A stretch of DNA of 36,545 nucleotides, taken from NCBI GenBank assembly GCA_001897995.1, contig MKRV01000158.1, positions 1 through 36,545 of the forward strand, read 5' to 3'. Shown one piece after another: positions 26,030 to 35,190 of the stretch. The first letter of the stretch is position 1. Every line of letters starts with the position of its first letter. Under the pieces are notes generated by a model. The model was not told where the DNA came from. It was given only the letters and a program-made list of their open reading frames with translations, and ran no database searches. The position numbers and the translations under genes are program-made. Source of the DNA: Alphaproteobacteria bacterium 65-37 (lineage in GTDB: Bacteria; Pseudomonadota; Alphaproteobacteria; Reyranellales; Reyranellaceae).

Positions 26030-26365
26030 TCAGGCGGCGCCGCTCACCTTCTTTTGCATCTTGTCGACGCGGGCGGTGATCAGCTCTTCGAGCGCGGTCG
26101 CCAGCGTGTCGGCACTGTCCGTTGCCGTGGCACGTGCCGTTTCGGCGGCCTTGGCGATGCCACGCGCCTCGCGGCTCTCCTCGGCCAGCAGAAGGGCGGC
26201 GAACACCAGCAGCTTGACCTCGGGCGTGGCCGGCGGAAGCTGCAGGCGCAGCTCGCTCACCTTCTCGTCGACATAGGCGGCCAGCTCATGGACCCGCGCC
26301 TCCTCGCCGTCGCCACAGGCGAGCTCGTAGGTACGATTGGCGATTTGAATCGAAACCTGCGGCAT
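26030..26365 (-). CDS. zapA: Cell division protein ZapA
   Basis: 111 residues. It promotes FtsZ bundling at the division site. MPQVSIQIANRTYELACGDGEEARVHELAAYVDEKVSEL is the typical N-terminal domain (beta hairpin plus helix), followed by VKLLVFAALLLAEESREAR and a C-terminal coiled coil to the end. ATG 26365 is chosen because AGGAGA lies 8-9 bases upstream; the longer frame has no family character. Position before 6S RNA and next to a coiled-coil gene is usual in this group. Confidence 0.92.
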   Translation of the reverse strand: MPQVSIQIANRTYELACGDGEEARVHELAAYVDEKVSELRLQLPPATPEVKLLVFAALLLAEESREARGIAKAAETARATATDSADTLATALEELITARVDKMQKKVSGAA

Positions 26366-26486
26366 TTTCCGCGTCTCCTGTTTTTTGCGCCGTATCCGGC
26401 GTCTGAGGGGAGACTCACTTTGCCACGTCACGTTCGACGACGCACCCCCATGGCTGGGGTTAACTGTCGAGCTTAATGCGTGACCA

Positions 26487-26771
26487 TTATTGCTGATCGG
26501 CCGCGAGCAGCGAACGAATGTACTCCATCGCACGTTCGAGACGGCCCTCGACCTCGATCGCGACCCTCTTCAATTCGTCGTGCTGGCGTTCAAGCTTGCT
26601 CAGTCGCTCGGCGAGTTCGTCGGCACGCAGACGTTCGACGCTCAGCCGCTCGTCGACCATGGTCTCGAGACGGCTCAGCGCAACGTCGACGCGGTCCTTA
26701 ACACTGGCTGCCCTGGACACCGCTTGCCCGCCAGCGGATGGCAGTGGGTTGCCCGGCTGCATCTGCTCCAT
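26487..26771 (-). CDS. Small coiled-coil protein (DUF4164-like)
   Basis: 94 residues from ATG 26771. After a Gly/Pro-containing N-terminus, residues ~25-90 form one continuous heptad-rich helix ([62 protein letters not shown]). It lies 121 bases upstream of zapA in the same direction, and proteins of this type are regularly found there in alphaproteobacteria. A ZapB-like role in division is a reasonable guess, not shown. Start is uncertain: ATG 26810 and 26762 are also in frame, and none has a good ribosome-binding site. Confidence 0.75.
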   Translation of the reverse strand: MEQMQPGNPLPSAGGQAVSRAASVKDRVDVALSRLETMVDERLSVERLRADELAERLSKLERQHDELKRVAIEVEGRLERAMEYIRSLLAADQQ

Positions 26772-26823
26772 CGGCGGAAGATAAGTTGAGCGCCTGTGAG
26801 CGGTCAACATCTTGGCCCACGTA

Positions 26824-26898
26824 CGGGCAAATGCCCGCAATATGTTGGTTTCGCGGGCGGTTTTGCGCATTGACGCGCCAAAGGGTGGTCGGCATGTT
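26824..26898 (+). promoter_or_regulatory. Candidate tkt promoter and adjacent inverted repeat
   Basis: TTGACG (26870-26875) and CATGTT (26893-26898) are spaced by 17 bases and point at tkt, placing transcription start near 26905. Upstream, CGGGCA-AA-TGCCCG (26824-26837) is a perfect inverted repeat in the divergent intergenic region and could be an operator for either direction. Both assignments are weak. Confidence 0.35.
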
Positions 26899-26935
26899 GC
26901 GCGCCGTCGAAAAAGGCCTAAGACACAAGGACAAA

Positions 26936-28924
26936 ATGACCGAGCAAACCGCCGCTTCGCGTGACATGGCGAACGCCATCAGGGCCCTGGCCATGGACGC
27001 CGTACAGCAGGCGGATTCAGGCCATCCCGGCATGCCGATGGGCATGGCGGATGTCGCCACCGTCCTGTTCACCAAATTCCTGAAGTTCGACGCCTCGGAA
27101 CCCCATTGGCCCGACCGCGATCGCTTCATTCTCTCGGCCGGCCACGGCTCGATGCTGCTCTATTCGCTGCTGCATCTCACCGGTTACGCCGACATGACGC
27201 TGGACGAGCTGAAGAAGTTTCGCCAGCTCGGCAGCCGCACCGCCGGCCATCCGGAATACGGCCATGCCAGCGGCATCGAGACAACCACCGGACCGCTCGG
27301 CCAGGGCCTCGGCAACTCCGTGGGGTTCGCGCTCGCCGAACGTGCGCTCGCGGCGCGCTTCGGCCGCGATGTCGTCGACCACTACACATACGTGATCGCC
27401 GGTGACGGCTGCCTCATGGAAGGCGTCGGTCAGGAGGCGATCACGCTGGCCGGCCATCTCGGCCTCGGCCGGCTGATCGTGCTGTTCGACGACAACGGCA
27501 TCTCGATCGATGGTCCAACGTCGCTCTCGACCTCGGAAGACCACAAGAAGCGCTTCGCCGCCGCCGGCTGGCATGTGCTCTCGGTCGATGGCCACGACGC
27601 CGAGGCCGTCACGCGGGCGATCCGCAAGGCGCGCAACGTCACCGACAAGCCGTCGCTGATCGCTTGCAAGACGGTGATCGGCTACGGCGCACCGACCAAG
27701 GCCGGCACCGCGGCCACCCATGGCTCGCCGCTCGGCAAGGACGAGATCGCCGGCGCACGCGAAAAACTCGGCTGGCCGTACGGCCCGTTCGACATCCCCG
27801 AGCCGGTGTTCAGCGCCTGGCGCAAGGTCGGTGCGCGCGGCAAGTCGGCTCGCCGCAAGTGGGTGAAGCGGCTGGCGGAGCTGCCCGAGGCGGATCGGGC
27901 CGAGTTCGATCGCCGCCAGAAGGGCGACCTCCCCGCCGCCGTCGGCGAAGCGGTCGCCGCCTTCAAGACCAAGATTGCCAACGACAAGCCGTCCTGGGCG
28001 ACCCGCAAGTCGAGCCAGGAAGTGCTCGAGGTCATCAACCCGGTGCTGCCCGACACGATCGGCGGCTCGGCCGACCTCACGGGCTCCAACAACACCAAGA
28101 CGGCATCGCTGAAGCCCTTGACCGCGGCCGATCCGGCCGGCCGCTACGTCTATTACGGCATCCGCGAGCATGCGATGGCCGCTGCCATGAACGGCATGGC
28201 GCTGCATGGCGGCGTCATCCCCTACGGCGGCACCTTCATGGTCTTCACCGACTATTGCCGCCCGTCGATCCGCCTCTCCGCCCTGATGGGCGTGCGTGTC
28301 GTCTATGTGATGACCCACGATTCGATCGGGCTCGGCGAAGACGGTCCGACGCACCAGCCGGTCGAGCATCTGGCCGCCCTGCGCGCCATCCCCAACCTCA
28401 ACGTGATGCGTCCGGCCGACGCCATCGAGACGGCGGAGTGCTGGCAGATCGCCCTCGAGGCCAAGAAGACCCCGAGCATCATCGCGCTCAGCCGCCAGAA
28501 CCTGCCGACGGTGCGCGATGCCGGTGACGGCAATCGCTCGGCACGCGGCGCCTACATCCTGGCCGGCGACGCCTCGGCGCCGATCCGGCTGATCGCCTCG
28601 GGTTCCGAAGTGCAACTCGCTCTCGGCGCGCGCGACCTCCTTGCCCAGGAAGGCCTGGCGGCGGCGGTCGTTTCGATGCCGTCCTGGGAACTCTTCGAGG
28701 CGCAGGACGATACCTATCGCGGGGAAGTCATGGGCGGCGACGGCACCGTGCGCGTCGCCTGCGAAGCGGCGTCCGGCTTCGGCTGGGAACGCTGGCTCGG
28801 CACCAGGGGGACTTTCGTCGGCATGAAGAGTTTTGGCGCGTCGGCCAAGGCTTCGGATCTCTACAAGCACTTCGGCATCACCGCCGAGGCGATCGCCGCC
28901 GCGGCGCGTCAACTGACACAATAA
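26936..28924 (+). CDS. tkt: Transketolase
   Basis: 662 residues, standard length. A thiamine-pyrophosphate enzyme of the pentose phosphate pathway (and Calvin cycle where present) that moves two-carbon ketol units between sugar phosphates. It begins [43 protein letters not shown]; the TPP/Mg motif is [13 protein letters not shown] near 155-167 with [11 protein letters not shown] further on, and [21 protein letters not shown] near 404 holds the catalytic Glu. ATG 26936 follows AAGGA at 5-6 bases. It is followed 12 bases later by gap. Confidence 0.97.
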   Translation: MTEQTAASRDMANAIRALAMDAVQQADSGHPGMPMGMADVATVLFTKFLKFDASEPHWPDRDRFILSAGHGSMLLYSLLHLTGYADMTLDELKKFRQLGSRTAGHPEYGHASGIETTTGPLGQGLGNSVGFALAERALAARFGRDVVDHYTYVIAGDGCLMEGVGQEAITLAGHLGLGRLIVLFDDNGISIDGPTSLSTSEDHKKRFAAAGWHVLSVDGHDAEAVTRAIRKARNVTDKPSLIACKTVIGYGAPTKAGTAATHGSPLGKDEIAGAREKLGWPYGPFDIPEPVFSAWRKVGARGKSARRKWVKRLAELPEADRAEFDRRQKGDLPAAVGEAVAAFKTKIANDKPSWATRKSSQEVLEVINPVLPDTIGGSADLTGSNNTKTASLKPLTAADPAGRYVYYGIREHAMAAAMNGMALHGGVIPYGGTFMVFTDYCRPSIRLSALMGVRVVYVMTHDSIGLGEDGPTHQPVEHLAALRAIPNLNVMRPADAIETAECWQIALEAKKTPSIIALSRQNLPTVRDAGDGNRSARGAYILAGDASAPIRLIASGSEVQLALGARDLLAQEGLAAAVVSMPSWELFEAQDDTYRGEVMGGDGTVRVACEAASGFGWERWLGTRGTFVGMKSFGASAKASDLYKHFGITAEAIAAAARQLTQ

Positions 28925-28936
28925 CGGAGGGACCAA

Positions 28937-29941
28937 ATGGCTGTTCGGGTTGCAATCAACGGCTTCGGCCGCATCGGCCGCAATGTGCTGCGGGCCATCA
29001 TCGAGTCGGGCCGCAAGGACATCGAGGTCGTGGCGATCAACGATCTCGGCCCGGTCGAGACCAACGCCCATCTCTTCCGCTTTGACTCCGTGCACGGCCG
29101 CTTCAACGGCGAAGTGAAGGTCGACGGAGACACGATCGACGTCGGCCGCGGCAAGATCAAGGTGACGGCCGAGCGCGATCCCTCGAAGCTGCCGCACAAG
29201 GCGCTTGGGGTCGATATTGCCCTGGAGTGCACCGGCATCTTCACGTCGAAGGACAAGGCTTCGGCTCACGTCACTGCCGGCGCCAAGCGCGTGCTGGTCT
29301 CGGCTCCCGCCGACGGCGCCGATCTCACGGTGGTCTATGGCGTGAACCACGACAAGCTCACCAAGGACCACATCGTCGTCTCCAACGCCTCGTGCACGAC
29401 CAACTGCCTGGCACCGGTCGCCAAGGTGCTGAACGATGCGGTCGGCATCGATCACGGCTTCATGACGACGATCCATGCCTACACCGGCGACCAGCCGACG
29501 CTCGACACGATGCACAAGGATCTCTATCGCGGCCGCGCCGCGGCGATGTCGATGATCCCGACCTCGACCGGTGCCGCCAAGGCCGTCGGCCTGGTGCTGC
29601 CGGAGCTGAACGGCAAGCTCGACGGCGTGTCGATCCGCGTTCCGACGCCCAACGTCTCGGTCATCGACTTCAAGTTCGTCGCCAAGCGCAAGACGGACAA
29701 GGACGAGATCAACAAGGCCGTGAAGCTCGCGGCCGCCAACCAGCTCAAGGGCATCCTGGGCTGGACCGACGCCCCCAACGTCTCGATCGACTTCAACCAC
29801 GATCCGCACTCCTCGACCTTCCATATGGACCAGACCAAGGTCATGGACGGCACGCTGGTGCGCGTGATGAGCTGGTACGACAACGAGTGGGGCTTCTCCA
29901 ACCGCATGGCCGACACGGCCGTCGCGATGGGCAAGCTCTAG
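28937..29941 (+). CDS. gap: Glyceraldehyde-3-phosphate dehydrogenase, type I
   Basis: 334 residues. It oxidises glyceraldehyde-3-phosphate to 1,3-bisphosphoglycerate. NAD fold [16 protein letters not shown] at 1-16; VVAINDL with Asp near 35 suggests NAD rather than NADP preference; the active site is [17 protein letters not shown] (Cys near 154), and histidine follows in [18 protein letters not shown] ribosome-binding site precedes ATG 28937. It forms an operon with tkt; pgk does not follow, since a strong terminator ends the transcript. Confidence 0.97.
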   Translation: MAVRVAINGFGRIGRNVLRAIIESGRKDIEVVAINDLGPVETNAHLFRFDSVHGRFNGEVKVDGDTIDVGRGKIKVTAERDPSKLPHKALGVDIALECTGIFTSKDKASAHVTAGAKRVLVSAPADGADLTVVYGVNHDKLTKDHIVVSNASCTTNCLAPVAKVLNDAVGIDHGFMTTIHAYTGDQPTLDTMHKDLYRGRAAAMSMIPTSTGAAKAVGLVLPELNGKLDGVSIRVPTPNVSVIDFKFVAKRKTDKDEINKAVKLAAANQLKGILGWTDAPNVSIDFNHDPHSSTFHMDQTKVMDGTLVRVMSWYDNEWGFSNRMADTAVAMGKL

Positions 29942-29976
29942 TCTCCCGGACAGCCGGCCTTCGGGCCGATGGGATC

Positions 29977-30012
29977 AAGACCGCGGGCCTAAAACCCGCG
30001 GTCTTATTTTTT
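29977..30012 (+). terminator. Intrinsic terminator after gap
   Basis: A perfect 11-bp stem (29977-29987 with 29995-30005), 7-base loop, and the run ATTTTTTGGG on the plus strand. The T run coincides with the last Lys-Lys codons and stop of the convergent GntR gene. It can also form on the minus strand but there lacks a T tract, so it mainly stops tkt-gap transcription. Confidence 0.92.
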
Positions 30013-30738
30013 GGGCATGCGCCGGAACGCCTCTTCCAGCGTCGGCGGGCTCGGCGGCGGCTCCCAGGCAACCTGCATCTCCACCAGCCCCATCAGGTGG
30101 TCGAGCATCAGCTTGCTCGCTTTGCGACCATCGCGCGCCAGGATTGCCTTCACGATGTCGCCGTGATCGTGCGGGCCGGCGCAATTGTGGAAGCTCTGCG
30201 GGGCCGCCAGCGAGAAGTGCATGGTCGCGCGGTTCAGCACACCTCGCAGCATCTTCATGAGCTGTTCGTTGTGGCAAAGCTCCGCCAGCAGCACGTGGAA
30301 CTCGCCTGCCAGGTCGAATAGCCGGCCACGATCGTCGGTGCGGATGGCAAACCTCTCTTCACCGATATGCGCCTTCAGGCGTCGCGCGGCCTCGGGCTCG
30401 TACTCAGCGGCCAGCCGGCGCACGATGGCGCCCTCGAGCATCGCGCGCACATCGTAGATCTCCCGCACTTCCTCGTTCGACAGCATCGGCACGAAGGTGC
30501 CGCGATTGGGCACCGCCTCCAGCCAGCCCTCATGGACCAATCGGTGCAGCGCCTTGCGCACACGCTCGCGGCTGACCTTGAGGAGGCGTCCCAGAGCCGC
30601 TTCGCGCAACTTGGTTCCGGGCTGCAAGCGCCCCATCAGCAGGGCCTGGCGAATTGCCTCGTAGACAGCACGATCGGCGGCGACGTCACCCTTGCGGCGT
30701 CGCATCGAGGAGCGGCCTGCTTTGGTTCGAGCTTTCAT
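30004..30738 (-). CDS. GntR family transcriptional regulator, FCD type
   Basis: 244 residues. The N-terminal winged helix (about residues 15-80) has AVYEAIRQALLMGRLQPGTKLREAALGRLLKVSRERVRKALHRLVHEGWLEAVPNRGTFV, the GntR signature. The C-terminal all-helical FCD domain has EIYDVRAMLEGAIVRRLA, LAGEFHVLLAELCHNEQLMKML and ILARDGRKASKLMLDHL; family members bind small carboxylates or metals there. ATG 30738 is preferred to the longer frame, which would run through the two operator palindromes. It is divergent from the ureide transport operon and probably controls it and itself. Confidence 0.92.
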   Translation of the reverse strand: MKARTKAGRSSMRRRKGDVAADRAVYEAIRQALLMGRLQPGTKLREAALGRLLKVSRERVRKALHRLVHEGWLEAVPNRGTFVPMLSNEEVREIYDVRAMLEGAIVRRLAAEYEPEAARRLKAHIGEERFAIRTDDRGRLFDLAGEFHVLLAELCHNEQLMKMLRGVLNRATMHFSLAAPQSFHNCAGPHDHGDIVKAILARDGRKASKLMLDHLMGLVEMQVAWEPPPSPPTLEEAFRRMPKK

Positions 30739-30751
30739 AATGTGCACATTA
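30738..30751. promoter_or_regulatory. Operator palindrome 1 for the GntR regulator
   Basis: A perfect 14-base palindrome TAATGTGCACATTA touches the start codon of the GntR gene. It shares the core TGTGCACA with the site at 30758, and the centres are 21 bases apart, two helical turns. GntR/FCD proteins bind palindromes of this kind as dimers; the assignment is inferred from position and phasing. Confidence 0.65.
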
Positions 30752-30757
30752 CGCCAA

Positions 30758-30773
30758 AGTTTGTGCACAAACT
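30758..30773. promoter_or_regulatory. Operator palindrome 2 for the GntR regulator
   Basis: A perfect 16-base palindrome AGTTTGTGCACAAACT with the same TGTGCACA core as 30738-30751. It lies 57 bases upstream of the sigma-54-like promoter and just upstream of the regulator start, so it could affect both directions. Confidence 0.65.
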
Positions 30774-30798
30774 GGGCCATTACAAAGTCGAATCCACT

Positions 30799-30813
30799 TT
30801 CACTTCAAGTGAA
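30799..30813. promoter_or_regulatory. Inverted repeat upstream of the ureide transport promoter
   Basis: TTCACTT-C-AAGTGAA, 7-bp arms with a one-base centre, unlike the TGTGCACA pair. It is 16 bases upstream of the -24 element and may be a binding site for a second regulator or for the sigma-54 activator. Function unknown. Confidence 0.4.
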
Positions 30814-30829
30814 CCGGCGTTTATCATCC

Positions 30830-30845
30830 TGGCACGCACATTGCC
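30830..30845 (+). promoter_or_regulatory. Sigma-54 (RpoN)-type -24/-12 promoter
   Basis: TGGCAC-N5-TTGC is read at 30830-30844, with exactly 10 bases between the GG at -24 and the GC at -12, matching the sigma-54 consensus. Start of transcription would be near 30856 and the first codon is at 30871, giving a short leader that just covers the GGGAGGG ribosome-binding site. It fits nitrogen-controlled expression of a ureide operon; the activator is not in the window. Confidence 0.6.
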
Positions 30846-30870
30846 TCGTGCCTCGGGAGGGAGTGCCGAC

Positions 30871-31992
<1,122 letters not shown>

Positions 31993-32002
31993 CGACGGAG
32001 TG

Positions 32003-33028
32003 ATGTCCATGTTCAGTCGCAGAAGCCTGCTCGCCGGCGCCACCGCGCTCGGCGGCACCTCCCTCCTCCCCGCCATCGCCCATGCCAAAGGCAGCGTCGC
32101 CTCGGCGATCTATCCCGGCACCTGGGAGGACGCCTATCGCGCCATCGTGGCGCCGGCGTTGAAGAAGAAGGATGCCGTCGACCTCGAACTGCAGCCGCTG
32201 TTCGCCGTCGACCAGATCGCCAAGGCCCGGGCTGCGCGCGGCACGCCGCCGTTCGATGCCTTCGTGCTCGATCCCGGCCCGCGCATCACCGGGATCGAGG
32301 GCGGTCTGTTCGACAAGTTCGACGGCAAGAAGATCACCAACGCCTCGAAGCTGCCGGCCGGCACGATCGACGACTGGGGCATCGCCGTGAGCGCCCAGGT
32401 CGTCGGGATTGCCTACAATCCCAAGAAGGTGCCGGCGCCCAAGGGCTGGAAGGACCTGTTCACCGATCCCTGGGTCTCGAAGCTCGGCCTCACCGGCTTC
32501 CAGACCACTTTCGGCACCGTGTCGCTGATCGAGATCGCCAAGATCTTCGGCGGCTCGGAGACCAACATCGAACCGGCCCTCGTCGAACTGAAGAAGGTCC
32601 TGTCCAAGGTGGCGGCCGTCGGCCAGCCGGCGGCAATGCCGAGCCTCTTCCAGCAAGGCCAGTGCGACGTGATGTATACCAACACCCAGACCGTCGCGAC
32701 GCTCAAGGGTCGCGGCGTCGACATCGAGTTCGTGAAGCCCGAGACCGGCGCCATCACCTTCTTCACGACGCTTCATATCGCCAAGGGTTCGGCCGAAGTC
32801 GAGAACGCCTACAAGTACTTCGACGTCGCCCTTAGCAAGGACGTGCAGGAGGCGCTGACCAAGCCCCCCTACAACCTGGTCCCGGTGAACAAGGATGTCC
32901 CGCTTCCCGCCGACCTGCCGATGAAGAGCCTCGACGAGATGGCGACCTACGTCCAGCACGACTGGGCGAAGATCAACCCGCTGCGCGCCAGCTGGATCGA
33001 GAAGTTCAACAAGGAAATGGCGAAGTGA
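32003..33028 (+). CDS. Tat-exported ABC periplasmic substrate-binding protein (PotD-like)
   Basis: 341 residues. MSMFSRRSLLAGATALGGTSLLPAIAHA is a twin-arginine signal (SRRSLL) with cleavage after AHA. The mature protein starts KGSVASAIYPGTWEDAYRAIVAPAL and has GIAYNPKKVPAPKGWKDLFTDPWVSKLGL, typical of PotD/AfuA-type binding proteins. GGAG precedes ATG 32003; ATG 32009 is an alternative. The stop overlaps the next start codon (GTGA). Confidence 0.92.
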   Translation: MSMFSRRSLLAGATALGGTSLLPAIAHAKGSVASAIYPGTWEDAYRAIVAPALKKKDAVDLELQPLFAVDQIAKARAARGTPPFDAFVLDPGPRITGIEGGLFDKFDGKKITNASKLPAGTIDDWGIAVSAQVVGIAYNPKKVPAPKGWKDLFTDPWVSKLGLTGFQTTFGTVSLIEIAKIFGGSETNIEPALVELKKVLSKVAAVGQPAAMPSLFQQGQCDVMYTNTQTVATLKGRGVDIEFVKPETGAITFFTTLHIAKGSAEVENAYKYFDVALSKDVQEALTKPPYNLVPVNKDVPLPADLPMKSLDEMATYVQHDWAKINPLRASWIEKFNKEMAK

Positions 33029-33864
33029 CCAAGGCTGCAGAGTGGCAGCTCGCGCTGCCACTCGCACTCTGCTTCGTCTCGCTGTTCTTGGCGCCGCTGC
33101 TGCTGCTGATCGGCGTCAGTTTCTTCGACGACGACAAGATCACCCAGCCGGGCTTCGGACAGTGGGTCAAGTTCTTCGGCGATCCCTTCAGCTACAAGGT
33201 GATCGCCGACACGCTGCTGCTCGGCGTGAAGACCGTCTGCGCCACTGTCCTGCTCGGCTATCCGCTGGCGTTGGTCTATCTCGACGCGCCGCCGCGCCTG
33301 CAGAAGATCCTGATCTTCGTCATCGTCATGCCGCTCCTGCTGTCCGTCGTGGTCCGCACCTTTGCCTGGATCGTGATGCTGGGACGCGACGGCGTGGTGA
33401 ACCAGCTCTTGCTCAGCCTCGGCATCATCTCCGAGCCGTTGAGGCTCCTGCAGACCGAGCTGGGCCTCGTGATCTCGCTCACCCAGATCGAGATGCCGTT
33501 GATGCTCCTGCCGCTGATCAGCGTCATGTCGCGGCTCGATCCGAACCTGCGCGACGCTTCGGCCGCACTCGGCGCCTCGCGCTGGCGCACGCTCTTTACG
33601 GTGATCGTGCCGCTCAGCATGCCGGGACTGGTCGCAGGCTGCCTGTTGGTGTTCGCCAGCTCGACGACGGCGTTCATCTCGCAGACCGTGATCGGCGGCG
33701 TGCGGCTGATCTACCTGCCGCTGCTGATCTGGCAGCAATCCCTGGTCGTCTTCAACTGGCCCTTCGCGGCCGTGGCGTCGATTGCCTTGCTGGTCTCCGT
33801 GCTCACGGTCGTGAGTGCGCTTTCCTGGCTCGGCCGACGCTCCAGCGGACATCTCCAAGGGTAG
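33025..33864 (+). CDS. ABC transporter permease, PotB type
   Basis: 279 residues, GTG start overlapping the binding-protein stop by 4 bases. Hydrophobic segments: ALPLALCFVSLFLAPLLLLIGVSFF near 8-32, VCATVLLGYPLALVYL near 72-87, ILIFVIVMPLLLSVVVRTFAWIVML near 94-118, and others. The EAA loop is DPNLRDASAALGASRWRTLFTVIVPLSMPG near 172-201. Half of the transmembrane pore of the importer. Confidence 0.92.
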   Translation: MTKAAEWQLALPLALCFVSLFLAPLLLLIGVSFFDDDKITQPGFGQWVKFFGDPFSYKVIADTLLLGVKTVCATVLLGYPLALVYLDAPPRLQKILIFVIVMPLLLSVVVRTFAWIVMLGRDGVVNQLLLSLGIISEPLRLLQTELGLVISLTQIEMPLMLLPLISVMSRLDPNLRDASAALGASRWRTLFTVIVPLSMPGLVAGCLLVFASSTTAFISQTVIGGVRLIYLPLLIWQQSLVVFNWPFAAVASIALLVSVLTVVSALSWLGRRSSGHLQG

Positions 33865-33869
33865 ACGAT

Positions 33870-34691
33870 ATGGGCAGGCAACGCTCCCTGGCTGACCTTT
33901 CCTACACCCTGGTAATCGGCACGTTGGCGCTGCTGGCGCTGCTGATCATCGTGGTGCCAGTGGTGATCGTGCTCACGACCTCGTTCACCGAGGGGCGTTC
34001 GCTGAAGTTCCCGCCGACCGGCTTCTCGCTGCAATGGTATGCGGAGCTGTTCGATGCCTCGAAGTCGCGGCAGATCCATCGCGCCGTCTACAATTCGCTG
34101 GAAGTGGCGGCCTGGTCGACCGGGTTCGGTGTCCTGCTCGGCAGTCTGGCTGCCCTCGGGCTGGCGCGCAGCCGCCACAAGCTCGCCCGGGTCGGCGACA
34201 GCTTCTTCATGTCGCCCCTGGTGCTGCCGGGCCTCACCTTCGGTCTGGCGGCCTTGATGTACTTCACGCTGATCGGGCTCAGGCCCTCGCTGAACCTGAT
34301 CATCGCCGGCCACATGATCGTCACCGTGCCGTTCATTCTGCGCACGACGACGGCAAGCCTCTCGCAGCTCGATCCGGCCCTGAACGACTCCTCGCAGAGC
34401 CTGGGCGCGAGCTGGTTCTACACCCTGCGTCGCGTGACCCTGCCGCTGATCGCGCCCGGCATCTTTGCCGGCGCGTTCCTGGCCTTCATGGCCTCGATCG
34501 ACAACGTGCCGGTGTCGCTGTTCCTGTCGACCGCCCGCACCGACATGCTGCCGATCCGCATGTGGGGCATGATGGAATCGACGCTCGATCCACGCATCGC
34601 CGCGGTGTCGGGCGTGTTGATCGCTGCTTCTTTCCTGCTGATGCTGATCATGGAATGGACGGTGGGACTCACCCGCCGCATGCGCGACTGA
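33870..34691 (+). CDS. ABC transporter permease, PotC type
   Basis: 273 residues. MGRQRSLADLSYTLVIGTLALLALLIIVVPVVIVLTTSF has the first membrane segment near 15-36; GFSLQWYAELFD is typical of PotC proteins; the EAA loop is DPALNDSSQSLGASWFYTLRRVTLPLIAPG near 169-198. ATG 33870 lies 5 bases after the partner's stop; the longer upstream frame is only an overlap with the partner gene. Second half of the pore. Confidence 0.92.
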   Translation: MGRQRSLADLSYTLVIGTLALLALLIIVVPVVIVLTTSFTEGRSLKFPPTGFSLQWYAELFDASKSRQIHRAVYNSLEVAAWSTGFGVLLGSLAALGLARSRHKLARVGDSFFMSPLVLPGLTFGLAALMYFTLIGLRPSLNLIIAGHMIVTVPFILRTTTASLSQLDPALNDSSQSLGASWFYTLRRVTLPLIAPGIFAGAFLAFMASIDNVPVSLFLSTARTDMLPIRMWGMMESTLDPRIAAVSGVLIAASFLLMLIMEWTVGLTRRMRD

Positions 34692-34703
34692 CGAGGAAAC
34701 CTC

Positions 34704-35177
34704 ATGGAACTGATACCGCAGCCTCTGACAAAGGAGGCCTTCGCGCCCTTCGGCGACGTGATCGACGTGCCCGAGACGCCCGGCCGCACCTACTACAACG
34801 ATGCGCTGGGCAATCTGCGGCCCGATGCCCAGGCGAACCTGTCGCTCAGCCTGAAAGCCGAGACGCCGGACCGGCCGCTGCGCTCCGATTACATGGAGCG
34901 TCATGAATTCTCTTCCCAGACCTTCGTACCGCTCGATGTCGAGCGCTGGCTGATCGTCGTGGCGCCACACGCCTCGGCCGGCGGGCCGGACGTGGCAGGC
35001 ATGAAGGCATTCATCGCCACCGGCCGGCAGGGCGTCACCTACCGACCCAACACCTGGCATCACGGCCTCACCGTGCTCGACCGGCCGGGCCGCTTCGCTG
35101 TCTTCATGTGGCTCGACGGCGGCAAGGGCGACGAGGAGTTCGTGCCGGTGCCGCCTTTCTCCATCCGCATTCCCTGA
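34704..35177 (+). CDS. allA: Ureidoglycolate lyase
   Basis: 157 residues, usual length. It splits ureidoglycolate to glyoxylate and urea in the last step of one allantoin route. The cupin-like fold is recognised by PQPLTKEAFAPFGDVID at the start, MERHEFSSQTFVPLD near 61-75, and RQGVTYRPNTWHHGLTVLDRPGRFAVFMW near 107-135, with the metal/active-site HH. It lies 12 bases after the permease gene, so transport and catabolism are co-transcribed. Best functional clue to the operon's substrate. Confidence 0.92.
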   Translation: MELIPQPLTKEAFAPFGDVIDVPETPGRTYYNDALGNLRPDAQANLSLSLKAETPDRPLRSDYMERHEFSSQTFVPLDVERWLIVVAPHASAGGPDVAGMKAFIATGRQGVTYRPNTWHHGLTVLDRPGRFAVFMWLDGGKGDEEFVPVPPFSIRIP

Positions 35178-35190
35178 TCGGAGTTTGATG

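Noticed and set aside
27017..29824. A 935-codon open frame antisense to tkt and gap
   Set aside because: It lies opposite two well-identified enzymes; long antisense frames are expected in high-GC DNA with strong third-position bias. The translation is rich in Arg, His, Asp and Gly with no domain.
30738..30813. NtrC enhancer sites to go with the sigma-54-like promoter
   Set aside because: The palindromes share GTGCAC with NtrC sites but lack the TGCAC-N5-GGTGCA spacing; the GntR regulator is the simpler owner. The RpoN activator remains unidentified.
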